Assembly: GCA_964016985.1 (NCBI GenBank) | Contig: OZ024824.1 | Coordinates: forward strand, 120,548,951-120,612,950 | DNA: 64,000 nt | From: Anodontia alba | Lineage: Eukaryota; Mollusca; Bivalvia; Lucinida; Lucinidae | Reading direction: 5' to 3' | Part shown: one piece after another, positions 20,660 through 30,204 of the stretch | Numbering within the stretch: the stretch's first letter is position 1 | Layout: each line of letters begins with the position of its first letter | Notes under the pieces: model-generated | What the model was told of the DNA's origin: nothing | Database searches by the model: none | What the model saw: the letters and a program-made list of their open reading frames with translations, nothing else | Made by a program: the position numbers and the translations under genes

Positions 20660-21947
20660 CGAGGGGAGTTCAATAAGTTCGTAGAACTCGGGGTTTAAAT
20701 CACTGATTAGAAGATGGTTTCAACATTATTTTTCAATATAATCCCCCTTTATTTCAATGCATTTGGCCCGCTTTTCTTTTAAGCAGTCTATGCCTTTGAA
20801 ATAAAAGTCATCTATTTCATCCTCAAACCAAGCCTCTGTAGCAGCCTTTAGTTCATCATCGTCCTGAAATCTCATTCCACGCAAGTGGGACTTCAAATTT
20901 CGAAACAGATAATAATCTCTTGGGGGCCAGTTCTGGACTGTATGGTGGGTGATTTAACTGCTCGAACTTGCACTCACGAAGAGCCGCTTGTGCAACTCTG
21001 GACTTGTGGACAGGGGCATTATCATGCAAAAGAAGGACACCAGCAGCTACTTTCCCCTTCGTTTTTCTTTAATAGCAACCCTTAATTGTGTAATGACATT
21101 GGCATAGTATTCTCCTGTAATTGAAGTACCAGCAGGCTTGTAATCTATCAATATAATACCTTTGGAGTCCCAAAACACCGTGGCCATTACCTTGCTGGCT
21201 GATGGTTGGGTACGAAATTTCTTAGGTGGGAGTGAGCCAGGGTGATTCCATTGCATGGGCTCTTTTATAGTATTTGGATCCCAGTGGTGAAGCCAAGTTT
21301 CATCTCCTGTTACAAGACGAGCGTGAAAGTCTTCTGGATTGGCATTGTACACTTCCAGAAGTTCTTGACTTGACTCCACCCTTTGCTGATGATCTTGCAT
21401 GTTCAAGTTTCTGGGTACCCACCTGGCAGATACTTTTGACATGCCTAAATGTTCATGGATTATAAACACTTCCATTAGAAATACCACATTCTGAAGCAAG
21501 TTCAGCAACTTTTATTTGGTGATTGTTTGGCACAAGTCTCTCAACACAGTCGATCATCTGGCTGATGACATCAGCAGGGCGACCTGGCCTTGGGTCATCT
21601 TCTAAGAAGATTTCTCGCCCACATTTAAATTCTGCTGACCACTTTGCCACTGTGGAATACTTTGGGCTACTATCACCATACACATCAGCCATGCACCAAT
21701 GGATTTCTTTGGCCTTTGCACCCTCCTTAGTGAGGAACTTTATGACTGCTCTGAACTCAATCTGACTTTCCATTTTTTCCTATGGGTATAGATTTTCAAA
21801 CAAAAAGTAAGAGCAAAAAATGTACATGTTGACTGAATGGCTGTTATCATTCAACTGACAAAGATTTACACTGCACAATAATGAAAAAAGAAATCTTGAA
21901 TTGTATAGAAAAATACCGAGTTCTACGAACTTATTGAACTACCCTTG
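20660..21947 (-). mobile_element. Mariner-like DNA transposon, inactive (copy 2, different lineage)
   Basis: A 1,288-bp element with termini GAGTTCAATAAGTTCGTAGA and TCTACGAACTTATTGAACT and TA duplications at 20658-20659 and 21948-21949. It is inserted in a family G unit between CAAAGC and GCTCAA. Its ends differ from those of the mariner at 637, so it is a separate lineage. Confidence 0.92.
20726..21773 (-). pseudogene. Mariner transposase pseudogene (copy 2)
   Basis: The minus strand reads MESQIEFRAVIKFLTKEGAK at the start, a helix-turn-helix region, VTGDETWLHHWDP (first catalytic Asp) in 21047-21508, LLLHDNAPVHKSRV (second Asp) just downstream, and a C-terminus ending GDYIEK with the stop at 20726. 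A frameshift near 21465 splits the DNA-binding region. A one-base insertion near 20924 falls at the third Asp (Ala-Pro-x-Asp-Tyr-Tyr). The Pro-Asp before it is Pro-Glu here. The gene is inactive. Confidence 0.9.
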
Positions 21948-22379
21948 TAGCTCAATTATTCTGATCGGAAATTGTTCAGATTGGAAATCCAAGATGTCAG
22001 CCACAGTTGCCATCTTGAAAATCTGTTTTGAACTTTTTCTCCTGAACTGAAAGGCCAGTTGATGTATTGGAAGTATTAAGTTGACTTGTTCAAATTACAA
22101 CCCTGGGGTAAAAAATGGCCCCAATCCAGGTGAGCAATACAGGGCCATCTTGGCCCATTTGTTCTGTAAACCAGTTTTCTATCACGTTTTAACATTCAGT
22201 TTGCATGGGAAGGTTAAGTCAAGAAAGTTTCCTGCTGCAAATACAAACTTCAACCTGGCTTATTCACTGACACATGGATGGGTGTGAAATCAAACCAGTG
22301 TGATCTACCCAACTTCAGCAAAATGCAAAAACTTCTGGCAGTTAAAGAAAAATTTGTTTATAATATTTGAATCCCATAT

Positions 22380-22562
22380 GCAAAAGAGTATGATAAATGT
22401 CCTATGTACACCAAAGTTTCTAACAAAATTGCATATGCAAACACTGCATACCCAGATCAGACTGCTCCTAAAGGCTCTTAAATGAGCAGTCTGGTCAGGG
22501 TCTACATTGTTTGCTATTCCACTAAATATTTTAAGAAACAACTGCATAAAAAGTAAAAAAAA
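22380..22562 (-). repeat. Hairpin repeat family S, copy 1
   Basis: TGTCCTATGTACACCAAAGT, then a palindrome with AGACTGCTCCTAAAGG...GAGCAGTCTGGTCAGGGTCT, then ATTTTAAGAAACAACTGCAT. It is paralogous to 23123-23285. Confidence 0.65.
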
Positions 22563-22590
22563 GAGTTTGGACATTTGCAGTAATAACCAG

Positions 22591-22832
22591 GGCCCAGTTG
22601 TTCAAAACTAACGATGTCGTTAGTTAACGATTCATTAAAATTTTAATTGAGTGATACGCAAATATGCTGAAATTTTTTGCTGAAAAAATGTGAGTAGCTT
22701 TTGCAATGCAAAAGCTACTCACATTTTTTCAGCAAAAAATATCAAAATAATGTATATTGAATCCGCTAAAACAGTTAACGAAATGACCCTTAATGAGCTT
22801 GTTAAGCTAACGACGCTTTGAACAACTGGGCC
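22591..22832. repeat. MITE family J, copy 2, adjoining a taxilin acceptor
   Basis: GGCCCAGTTGTTCAAAAC to TTTGAACAACTGGGCC with CAG at 22588-22590 and 22833-22835. The right end lies 24 nt before the first base of taxilin exon 22857. CTAAC at 22807-22811, inside the element, matches an animal branch-point consensus 46 nt from the acceptor. Confidence 0.85.
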
Positions 22833-22856
22833 CAGATATTTACATTTTACTTGCAG

Positions 22857-22977
22857 AAAACAAAATATGATAAAGAAAAGTCCATATTGTTAAGCAAGAT
22901 CAACAAGCTGGAGTCATTATGCCGTGCCATGCAAGCAGAACGTCAAGCGAGGAAAATGATAGAAACAGATGGGGTTG
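22857..22977 (+). CDS. TXLN: Taxilin-family protein, internal exon 3 of window (end of coiled coil)
   Basis: A 121-nt exon, starting in phase 0 and ending one base into a codon. Acceptor TTTTACTTGCAG, donor GTGAGT. It encodes KTKYDKEKSILLSKINKLES and LCRAMQAERQARKMIETDGV. The Lys-x-x-Lys-Leu-Glu-x-Leu-Cys-Arg-Ala-Met/Leu-Gln-x-Glu-Arg motif is the conserved end of the taxilin coiled coil. The next exon supplies two bases to complete an Asp codon. A MITE (22591-22832) sits immediately upstream. Confidence 0.93.
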
Positions 22978-23122
22978 GTGAGTAACTTTACTGTTGCAAT
23001 TCATTTTAGCTGATAACACAAAGTTTATCATATCTCCAGGTGAGACATTTTTTTTTAGCCAAAATGTATGGGTAACTTTTCTTATTTCTCCATGATAACA
23101 AATATTCTGGGTACTCTTTGGT

Positions 23123-23285
23123 AAATGTCCTAAAATTTCATACACCAAAGTGTCTGACAAAGTTGCCTATGCAAACAGTGCAGACACTGATCAGACTGCT
23201 TCTGAGGGAGTAGTCTGATCAGGGTCTACACTGTTTGCAATTCCACTAAGTATTTTAAGAAACAACGGCATAAAAAGCAAAATTT
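23123..23285 (-). repeat. Hairpin repeat family S, copy 2
   Basis: GTAAATGTCCTAAAATTTCA, GCAAACAGTGCAGACACTGA, the inverse arm AGTCTGATCAGGGTCTACAC and ATTTTAAGAAACAACGGCAT. It matches the copy at 22380. Confidence 0.7.
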
Positions 23286-24254
23286 AGGCCAAAAAAGTAT
23301 GGAATACAGTGTTCGAAATATTTATAGGATATTTACCGTAAAGAAGCTTTATTTAATATCGCATATTAGAAACAGACAACATAAGCTTTGTAGAGTTTTT
23401 ATTGCAATAAAGTATCCGTTAACAAATAGTTAACCCTTCGTTTATCATCCTAGGACTACCCATGACAATGCAAGCATCAGCCAAAGGGAGCTCCAACAAC
23501 CATTTTTACGCCTTTTGTCATGGGGCAGCTGGGAAATGAACCAACTACCTGCTGTTCTCGAAGTGGACCCTCTACCACTGAGCTATTGTGACCTCATCAT
23601 AAATTATCTCATCGTTTTCATATGATTTGTAATACCCACCAGTTTAGGTGTGGAGTCTATGATATTTTCTAATTTATTCTTTAATTCTATTACAGGTTAC
23701 GGACAGGATACACTTGGTATATTTTCTGCCATTTTTTAAAAGGAAGACAACTTTGGTGACTCTACGTACAAAAACTCTTCTGAAATGGCATCTACTCTAA
23801 AAAGAAAAAAATTACTAATTTTTCGGATGAGTAGTGGGGGTGGAGGGGGTCAATTCTGATAGGTTTGTTCCCTGAAAGTGTACCCATTTCTCCTCAAGTT
23901 CATTTATCAATTAGAGGCATCATAGCTGACTGATTAGAGCATTTTATTGTGAAACTGAAAGTTGTGGTTCAAGTCTGGCTCAGACTTTAATTTTAAAAAT
24001 TCTGTTCACTCAGCAGTGAATGCGAACACATTGGGGGAAGTTTGAAGGTATAATAAGGAGAGGATTGGGTCTGCCTTTCATATGCTTTGCCCTAGACACA
24101 GTGGGCTCTGCCCCTATGGTATCAAGATTATGGGGCATTGTTACCAGCTTAAATAGTTTACAAATGAGAATGGCAAGGTGGTCTTAATGGCTGAATTTTA
24201 TTGTATTCATCACACATATGTCCTGATTGTTATATTGTCATGTATACATTACAG
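23286..24254. other. Intron with degenerate tRNA-like segments
   Basis: The minus strand of about 23525-23590 reads ATAGCTCAGTGGTAGAGGGT ... GTTGGTTCATTTCCC, an A-box and B-box-like pair. About 23928-23995 (+) reads ATAGCTGACTGATTAGAGCA ... TGTGGTTCAAGTCTGGC, similar. Neither forms a clean cloverleaf, so they are probably tRNA-derived repeat relics. Nothing else is recognised before the acceptor ACATTACAG. Confidence 0.35.
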
Positions 24255-24479
24255 ATATGTCGGATTTAGAAAAGTTGAGCAATTTAATACCCCAAGAGGT
24301 TCGGCAAACTCCTACAGGTGGTGAGAACCCAACTACATCAGGAGACGCTGAGAAACAAGTACCTACAGAGAAATCCGCTCCTGCAGGGGATATCCCAGAT
24401 GTAGAACCGGGGCCGTCAGAACCAAGTCAGATCTCTGCTGAAGAGGATGGTAATAGCACAGAATGTTCAGAAGATTCAG
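24255..24479 (+). CDS. TXLN: Taxilin-family protein, penultimate exon (acidic tail)
   Basis: A 225-nt exon that enters with two bases completing an Asp codon and leaves one base into the next codon. Acceptor CATTACAG, donor GTAGGT (an alternative GTAAAG lies 4 nt on). It encodes DMSDLEKLSNLIPQEVRQ, then a Pro/Glu/Ser/Thr-rich stretch ending in SECSEDS-like residues (NSTECSEDS). Taxilins have poorly conserved tails after the coiled coil, so support is from frame, phase and position rather than similarity. The tail is probably disordered. The first 12 residues could extend the helix. Confidence 0.78.
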
Positions 24480-24545
24480 GTAGGTAAAGTTTACCATTCT
24501 ATACCATGTTAGCCCTAAATATTGGGACACCATAACTCACCATAC

Positions 24546-24822
24546 TTTCACAAAAACATACCTATATAATTTTGACCCCCTTAAATCCCAGTTTTATATA
24601 GTAAAACTGGGGTTTACAGGGGTATACATTATTTTTCTTATTTCTGCTCAAAAACATAGATTGTGGGTACTCGTTAGAACAGCCTTGGTGAGGGTTCTAT
24701 CAGTTCTATCGGGTACACACAATCTATGTTTTGAGCAGAAATGTGAAAAATAATCGAATTTTTATCAAAAAAACTTTTTGATGGTGAAGTTTTCAATATA
24801 TTTGAATAGGCATGTTTTCGTA
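24546..24822 (+). repeat. Hairpin MITE family D, copy 3
   Basis: TTCACAAAAACATACCTATA to GCATGTTTTCGTAATG, with GGGTACTCGTTAGAACAGCC and a degraded right arm. It lies 67 bp downstream of a taxilin donor, in the last intron. Confidence 0.78.
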
Positions 24823-24984
24823 ATGCAAAATATTTAAACAACTGCATGTGTTGATGTGTATTAAAACTGCTGGATGAGCTAGCAAAACTTATGACTATAT
24901 TTAGTTCGTAAGTGATTCCCTGGAGTTTAAAATCCGCTAAAATAATAATTCATTCCTTATAATTCCAACTTTGTCAGTCTAAAT

Positions 24985-25850
24985 AGGGAAATCTCAACCG
25001 TCAGGTCCATCATTCAAGTGGGACACTAGGGAAATCCCAACTTTCAGGTCCTCCATTCATATGGGACACAAGGGAAATCTCAACCTTCAGGTTCACCATT
25101 CAAATGGCACACTAGTGAAATCCCAACCTTAGGTCCACCATTCAAGTGGGACAAAAGGGAAATGCAAACCTTCAGGTCCACCGTTCATGTGGGACACTTG
25201 GGAAATCCCAACATTCATGTGGGACAGTAGGAAAATTCCAGCCTTCAGGTCCACAATTTAAGTGAGACAGTAGGGAAATACCAACCTTCAGGTCAATCAT
25301 GTAAGTGCAACATTAGGGAAATACCAATCTTCAGGTCCACTATTCAAGTGGGAACTTCGGAAATCCAAACCTTCAGGTCAACCATTTGTGGGACACCAGG
25401 GAAATCTCAGCCTTCAGGTCCACCATTCATGTGGCACACTCAAGAAGTCCTGACCTTCAGAACCATTCAAATGGGACACTAGGGAAATGCTTTCAGGTTC
25501 AACATTCAAATGGGACACAAGGGAAATCCCAACCTTAGGTCCACCATTCAAGTGGGACACTAGGGAAATGCAAACCCTCAGGTCTAGACCTATCATTCAT
25601 GTGGGACACTAGGGAAATCCCAACATTCATGTGGGACAGTATGGAAATTCAGGTCCACCATTCAAGTGGGACACTAGGGAAATACCAACCTTCAGGTTCA
25701 CCATTCAAGTGGGACATTTGGGAAATCTCAACCTTTAGGTCAACCGTTTAAGTGGGATACAAGGGAAATCCCAACCTTCAGGTCAACCATTCAAGTGGGA
25801 CACTAGTGAAATCCCATCCTTCAGGTCCACCATTTAAGTCAGATGTTTGG
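24985..25850 (+). repeat. 43-bp minisatellite in the last taxilin intron
   Basis: About 20 diverged units of GGGACACTAGGGAAATCCCA plus ACCTTCAGGTCCACCATTCAAGT, with starts spaced 42-43 bp. Changes between neighbouring units are mostly substitutions and short deletions. Frames through it, including a minus-strand one repeating SLVSHLN, have no other gene-like feature. The array ends about 105 bp before the terminal exon. Confidence 0.92.
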
Positions 25851-25956
25851 CAAAGCCTTTTTCCCTACTTGAAGGAGGGACCATCGAGTCAGATTTCCTT
25901 GCTCCAGTGGACAGCGAGCATAGTTTCTCTTTAACCTGTTCTCATTATTTTTCCAG

Positions 25957-26210
25957 GTGATACAGAACAAACCGGTACAACAATTATTCCTAAAGAACCA
26001 AATATTGATACAAATCAGCCAGACAGCATGGAATCTGGCCAATCAGAGAACAGAGAAGATGAGAACAAATCAAAATGCCTGGTACCCGCAGAAAAATGTG
26101 AGAACCAGTCAAATCAAAACCACCAGTCTGTGTTAGAACAGAATACAGAACAAGTTTCAGAGCCATCCGCTACTGGTGAAGTTGTGCCTGATAGCCAGTG
26201 TGATTCTTGA
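25957..26210 (+). CDS. TXLN: Taxilin-family protein, terminal exon and stop
   Basis: A 254-nt terminal exon after acceptor TTATTTTTCCAG. Its first two bases complete a Gly codon begun by the preceding exon. It encodes DTEQTGTTIIPKEPNIDTNQ, then a Glu/Gln/Ser/Asn-rich tail ending VPDSQCDS before TGA. Together the window's five exons give 262 codons and a stop. The tail is hydrophilic, acidic and probably disordered, and I see no domain in it. The unbroken phase chain supports the model, but cDNA evidence is needed for the exact donor used upstream. Confidence 0.8.
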
Positions 26211-26290
26211 TAGAACTGAAACAGTTACAAAAAACAAAAAAACTTTTCAGGAAATGCTGATATGAGCCACATCAAGCTATAAGATGTCTT

Positions 26291-26398
26291 CCCAGTAAGC
26301 ATTCTTTATAAATCTATAGCGGGCCGTTATCGGCCCGTCAGGGTAGCTGACGGGCCGATAACGGCCCGCTATAGTTTTATAAAGAATGCTAGCTGGGT
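26291..26398. repeat. Short perfect hairpin, family H, copy 2
   Basis: CCCAGTAAGCATTCTTTATA ... TATAAAGAATGCTAGCTGGG with central GGGCCGTTATCGGCCCGTCA and its inverse. It sits in the predicted taxilin 3' UTR. Confidence 0.87.
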
Positions 26399-26664
26399 TC
26401 AAGCATATGCAAATTGGCAGATAGAGATAATCTCATTGTGAGTTTTAAGGGGGAATAAGGGAGCAAATTCTTTCCTTTAAAAGTAGCCCCCATGTTGAAA
26501 GGTTGCAAATACTAGAGATAACTTCTTTGCAAATAGGTTGGCAAAATCATTTGAGCGTAGTGGCTCACCTTATGTCTGCAATCTGTTGATATAGTCATCA
26601 CTGTGATCTTTCAACACCAGCAATTTCTGTTGGTTTTTTTTTTGCTGAAACTGGTTTTACGGTA

Positions 26665-26670
26665 AATAAA
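26665..26670 (+). promoter_or_regulatory. Candidate polyadenylation signal of taxilin
   Basis: AATAAA in GGTAAATAAACAGAG, 455 nt after the stop, with a GT/T-rich stretch (GATTGAGTGTTTTCTATTGT) 30-50 nt downstream. It is the first AATAAA after the stop. Confidence 0.45.
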
Positions 26671-26690
26671 CAGAGTCCTAGACTTTCAAG

Positions 26691-27082
26691 AAGTTGCCAG
26701 TGATTGAGTGTTTTCTATTGTCTAACCTTGTTCAACTTGAATATGTTTTATCATTTGTGTGATAACTTCATTTTGGGAAATTGAATTTTACATTTGATCA
26801 GCTAATAATGGAGAATTCATTGTTCTGGTTTTCTCACAAAGCAAGAACGGTTCATGACCAAATCAAAATTCTCAATTTCTTACTTGATTATTATAACATC
26901 AGTGGAATGCCTTCTACACAATGTGATCCGAAAAGTGGACAAAAAAAAAAAAAATATCCATTTTAGGATGGAAACCAATCAGAAACAGTGTTTTTGTGTC
27001 CTCTGATAATTGTCATTATGAAGATGTCCTCAAAACCAGTTTTAGTGTCGAAAGAGAAATTGCTGATGTAGATAGACCACAG
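26691..27082. other. Intergenic stretch without recognisable gene
   Basis: AT-rich with an A-run at 26940-26953. The small open frame here has no recognisable features. Confidence 0.35.
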
Positions 27083-27189
27083 TCCTAGCTAGCATTCTTT
27101 ATAAATTTATAGCTTGCCGTTATTGGCCTGTCAGCTACCCTGATGGGCCGATAACGGCCCGCTATAGATTTAAAAGAATGCTAGCTGGG
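27083..27189. repeat. Short hairpin, family H, copy 3
   Basis: CTAGCTAGCATTCTTTATAA ... AAAGAATGCTAGCTGGGG with a few mismatches in the stem, including CTTGCC for GGGCC on the left arm. Confidence 0.8.
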
Positions 27190-27544
27190 GTGGTCATGTA
27201 TCCAGATGTTCCTCTAAGTGGACAGGTAAGGCCCAGACCAGTCTGTACAAATGGTTAGGCCAGTCTTGGGCTTCACAATCTGCACAGGCCTTGAGGATAC
27301 CTTTCCGCCTGTCACAGCTCATGTATGTGTGAAAATGGCTTACGTTTGCTATGCTTATGTATTTGATGTAACTATATGAAGAAACCTTATGAAAATAATT
27401 TGCCATTGATTTGTATTGAAGCACATGATGGCAAAACCTGTCATAGGGGTTTACCAGCTTGCACATTTTACCCACACAATGTTTGGACATTGGAATAAAG
27501 AGTATACAGGACAATATAAATTACTAGTAGCAACTGTTCTACGA
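27190..27544. other. Intergenic stretch without recognisable gene
   Basis: The minus-strand frame at 27194-27514 (106 codons) has no motif, no clear start context and no similarity I recognise. I see no repeat. Confidence 0.35.
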
Positions 27545-27662
27545 CAGTTATCATTTTCTAGTGGAAGGATGTGCACAAGTACTGATTAACTGCTTAGAGG
27601 ACAAATCCTGCCTTGGAAAAGTGTGGCAAGGTAAACTTACTGGTTCAACATGACCTTAACAG
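27545..27662 (+). mobile_element. SINE 3' fragment (copy 5)
   Basis: GGATGTGCACAAGTACTGAT, CTTAGAGGACAAATCCTGCC and GGTAAACTTACTGGTTCAAC are a diverged 3' SINE body without head. Confidence 0.65.
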
Positions 27663-27721
27663 TGTTGCCGTGGCCATTAAACTTCAAGCTAGCCAACAAC
27701 TCTTTAAAAAAGGACCCAGAA

Positions 27722-27947
27722 GTTAACTCATTTTAGACCTCTAAAAGGGTAACTGGCAAATAGTGCTGACCCAGATCAGATGCCACAGAATGTGGCATCT
27801 GATCAGGTCTCCACTGTTTGCAAATCATTTAGCCGTTTTTCTCTAGAAATATCTAAATCACATAGCCTGACATACCTGAAATTAAAATTGGACTCTTCCT
27901 ATATGAGGTGTGGGGGGTTTATTCAGTCAAAAATGGGTAAATCAGCT
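27722..27947 (+). repeat. Hairpin repeat family B, copy 2
   Basis: TTAACTCATTTTAGACCTCT, GCAAATAGTGCTGACCCAGA, loop GCCACAGAATGTGGC, ACTGTTTGCAAATCATTTAG, and the end GTTTATTCAGTCAAAAATGG. Confidence 0.75.
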
Positions 27948-28232
27948 GGCTAGAGTCTGTATCCCATTTGGACATTTTAGACAAGATGGGTATTGCACAT
28001 ATTTTTTCTTGTATTTCTCAGCAAACAACTTGCAGTTTAGTGTTTATGGTGATGCCCTTCTAATGAGTACCCACAACTTACTTCTGTTTTCAAGAACCTT
28101 ACCTAGAGTTATGTTATACACTAGAACCTCTTTATAAAATGGTTCATTATAACACAGTTTTGTTTACAGGACGGTTTAAAGGTGGACCCCTAATGTGTTG
28201 TATCCAAACAAAAATGTATAAATTATATAGAA

Positions 28233-28480
28233 CTAGATGTGTCCAAAGTACACAAATGCCCCGACCTTTGGTATTTGCCCATATGGCAACAACATCTGGA
28301 TTCATAAATTTCAACAATTATTTTCCAAATGCTCAATCTGATCTGTTATACATTTTGACCTCTAGCTCCACCCCAGGGCATGACCTAGGTGCAACTCTAG
28401 CACAGAGTTCAAGGATTAGGTCTGGGTAAGTAGTATATCGAATTTTTACTTCATGCATAAATGGTACACAAAGTAGCTTC
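28233..28480 (-). mobile_element. Helitron-like 3' end
   Basis: CTAGATGTGTCCAAAGTACA begins abruptly inside family I sequence. Read on the minus strand it ends ...GTGTACTTTGGACACATCTAG, that is a short stem-loop followed by CTAG. It resembles the ends at 47853 and 61437. The other end is not identified. Confidence 0.4.
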
Positions 28481-28495
28481 GAAGACAAATGCAGA

Positions 28496-28791
28496 GCTGG
28501 CCTCAGTTGCTCAGTTGGATGTGTGTCTAACTGGAGGTCATGGGTTCAATCCCCGCCTGGTCTGACAACATTCTTTCGAGGAGATTGGTCATAAAGTACT
28601 TTCTATAGTCATTTTCTAACTTCCACTGATTCAAAAAGGGCAGTTGTGAGTTTCTGGCAAAAGAATGTGCACAAATACTGGTTAACTGCTTAGAGGACAA
28701 AGCCTGCCCAGGAAAAAGTGTGGTTAGGTAAACTGACCACACTCGACATGACACATTTGGTTTACTGGGCTGTAAAACCTAAACACAAGAG
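28496..28791 (+). mobile_element. tRNA-derived SINE, diverged copy 6
   Basis: GCTGGCCTCAGTTGCTCAGT head, ATGGGTTCAATCCCC B box, and a complete body with many substitutions. The 9-bp duplication AAATGCAGA lies at 28487-28495 and 28792-28800. Confidence 0.85.
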
Positions 28792-29038
28792 AAATGCAGA
28801 TGTAAATGTCAATGTAAATTTGAATATAAACTTAAACATTTGTATACATTTGACCCCAAACGTCACCCCAGGGCAACCAGGGGCAACTCTAGCACAGTTG
28901 AAGGTTTAGGTTTGGGTAAATAGCATACCAAATTTCAACTTCCTAGCATAAAAGGTACGCAAGTTATTACCTCCAAAAGAAACATGGACGTAAATGTCAA
29001 TGTAAATTTGAACATTTGTTAGACTCGCATGTACAGAC

Positions 29039-29236
29039 TTAACCCTAGACCTGCTGAACCTGGATATACCCTGCCTTTGAAAACAATGTAGATCCAGATC
29101 AGTTGGCTTCTGAAGCCAATTGATCTGGATCTGCACTGTTTGTCATTAAGTATTCGAATTTGTATGAACAACCTGAATCAAGTAAACTGATTGGCTGAAA
29201 ATTAGAAGTGGGCATGGCATCTTATGACAAGGGTTA
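29039..29236 (+). repeat. Hairpin MITE family A, copy 5
   Basis: TTAACCCTAGACCTGCTGAA, hairpin GATCAGTTGGCTTC/GAAGCCAATTGATC with almost no loop, tail GTGGGCATGGCATCTTATGA. Confidence 0.8.
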
Positions 29237-29543
29237 ACATCACGTCAAAACACTATATGCCCCACTGCTGCCTTTGGCAGGTGGGGTCAGTATCTCCTGG
29301 GTTCGTGTAAAATCAAAATACGATTCCTATGCCATTTTGTTGATGAAATTCGTTATTAATTTTAACTTATGCTGTTAAATGACCTAACAAAAATGCATAG
29401 ATTATGCAGAAAAATGGCCATTTATACATTCTTGTTTGGATACAATTACAGTGCTTGTTCAGCTAACATGGATTTTGCTTTCGATCCCAGCAATAATGTT
29501 ATAAAGAGGTTGTGTGTACTTTGAAAACAATCTGCGTGTTCTT

Positions 29544-29768
29544 TAACCCATTGTAAGTTGAATAGACCCCCTCACTTTATATCGGAAGAATCCAATTTCA
29601 GTTGTAGGTAGGTCTGTCTATGAGATTTAGATATGCCTAGAGAAAAATGGCTAAAATATTTGCAAACAGTGGAGACCCTGATCAGATGCCGCATTCTGCT
29701 GTGTCTGATCTCGGTCTGCACTGTTTGCCAATTACCCTTTTAGGGGTCTCCCAACTACAAAGGATTAA
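29544..29768 (-). repeat. Hairpin repeat family B, copy 3
   Basis: Reverse orientation: AACCCATTGTAAGTTGAATA ... GGTAGGTCTGTCTATGAGAT ... hairpin GCAAACAGTGGAGACCCTGA with its partner ... TACCCTTTTAGGGGTCTCCC. Confidence 0.75.
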
Positions 29769-29880
29769 ATGCCTGTGCACTCTTCACATACGCCTTGAAG
29801 CAGGTTTTCTCATGATGTGCCTCCCATCTGAGAGGGGTAAGAAACACCATATTTACTTTAGATATTCAGACAACTTCTTA

Positions 29881-30186
29881 GCCGGCCTCGGTGGCTCAGT
29901 TGGATGCGCCGTCCGACTGGAGACCAGGAAGTCACGGGTTCAACCCCCACCGAGGTTGGCAACATTCTTTCGTGGAGATTGAACATGAATAATTTTCTAC
30001 GGTCATTCTCTCCCTTCCGCTGATTCAAGAAGGGCAGTTGTCAGTTTCTGGTGAAAGAATGTGCACAGTACTGGTTAACCGCTTAGAGGACTAAGCTTGC
30101 CCAGTAAACGTGTGGTTAGATAAACTGACCGCGCTCGACATAGCCCCATTGGGTTGACTGGGCCGTAAAACCTCAGCACAAACAAA
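29881..30186 (+). mobile_element. tRNA-derived SINE, copy 7
   Basis: A well-preserved full-length copy from GCCGGCCTCGGTGGCTCAGT to CTCAGCACAAACAAA. It is flanked by exact 14-bp duplications CAGACAACTTCTTA at 29867-29880 and 30187-30200. The high integrity suggests recent insertion. Confidence 0.95.
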
Positions 30187-30204
30187 CAGACAACTTCTTA
30201 CTGT

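Larger units (their letters stand above)
18225..22160 (+). repeat. Array element family G, copy 3
   Basis: Units of about 140 bp contain AATCCAAGATGGCCGCCAT, TTGAAAATCTGTTTTG, CTTCTCCTGAACCGAAAGGC, GACTTGAAACTTGGTAGGAA and GATCAAAAATAGCTAAAATT. It ends near 22125-22160 with CCAGGTGAGCAATACAGGGC and CTTGGCCC. Three later insertions (two family I MITEs, one family J MITE) and a mariner sit inside it. Confidence 0.7.
26211..26690 (+). other. Probable taxilin 3' UTR
   Basis: No coding sequence follows the stop. A perfect hairpin element (26291-26398) and an AATAAA at 26665 fall within 460 nt. If the signal is used, the hairpin is transcribed as a stem of about 50 bp in the mRNA. Confidence 0.45.
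28119..29516 (+). repeat. Tc1/mariner-type MITE family I, copy 4, with about 1.1 kb of nested insertions
   Basis: The left end CACTAGAACCTCTTTATAAA is next to TA at 28117-28118. The right end GTTATAAAGAGGTTGTGTG is next to TA at 29517. Between 28233 and about 29385 lie a Helitron-like end, a SINE and a family A hairpin. Part of the core is repeated on both sides, so two I copies could be involved. Confidence 0.5.

Noticed and set aside
22435..22510. Evenly recurring short palindromes as a CRISPR-like array
   Set aside because: The palindromes are dispersed with variable flanks, not regularly spaced repeats with unique spacers, and the genome is animal.
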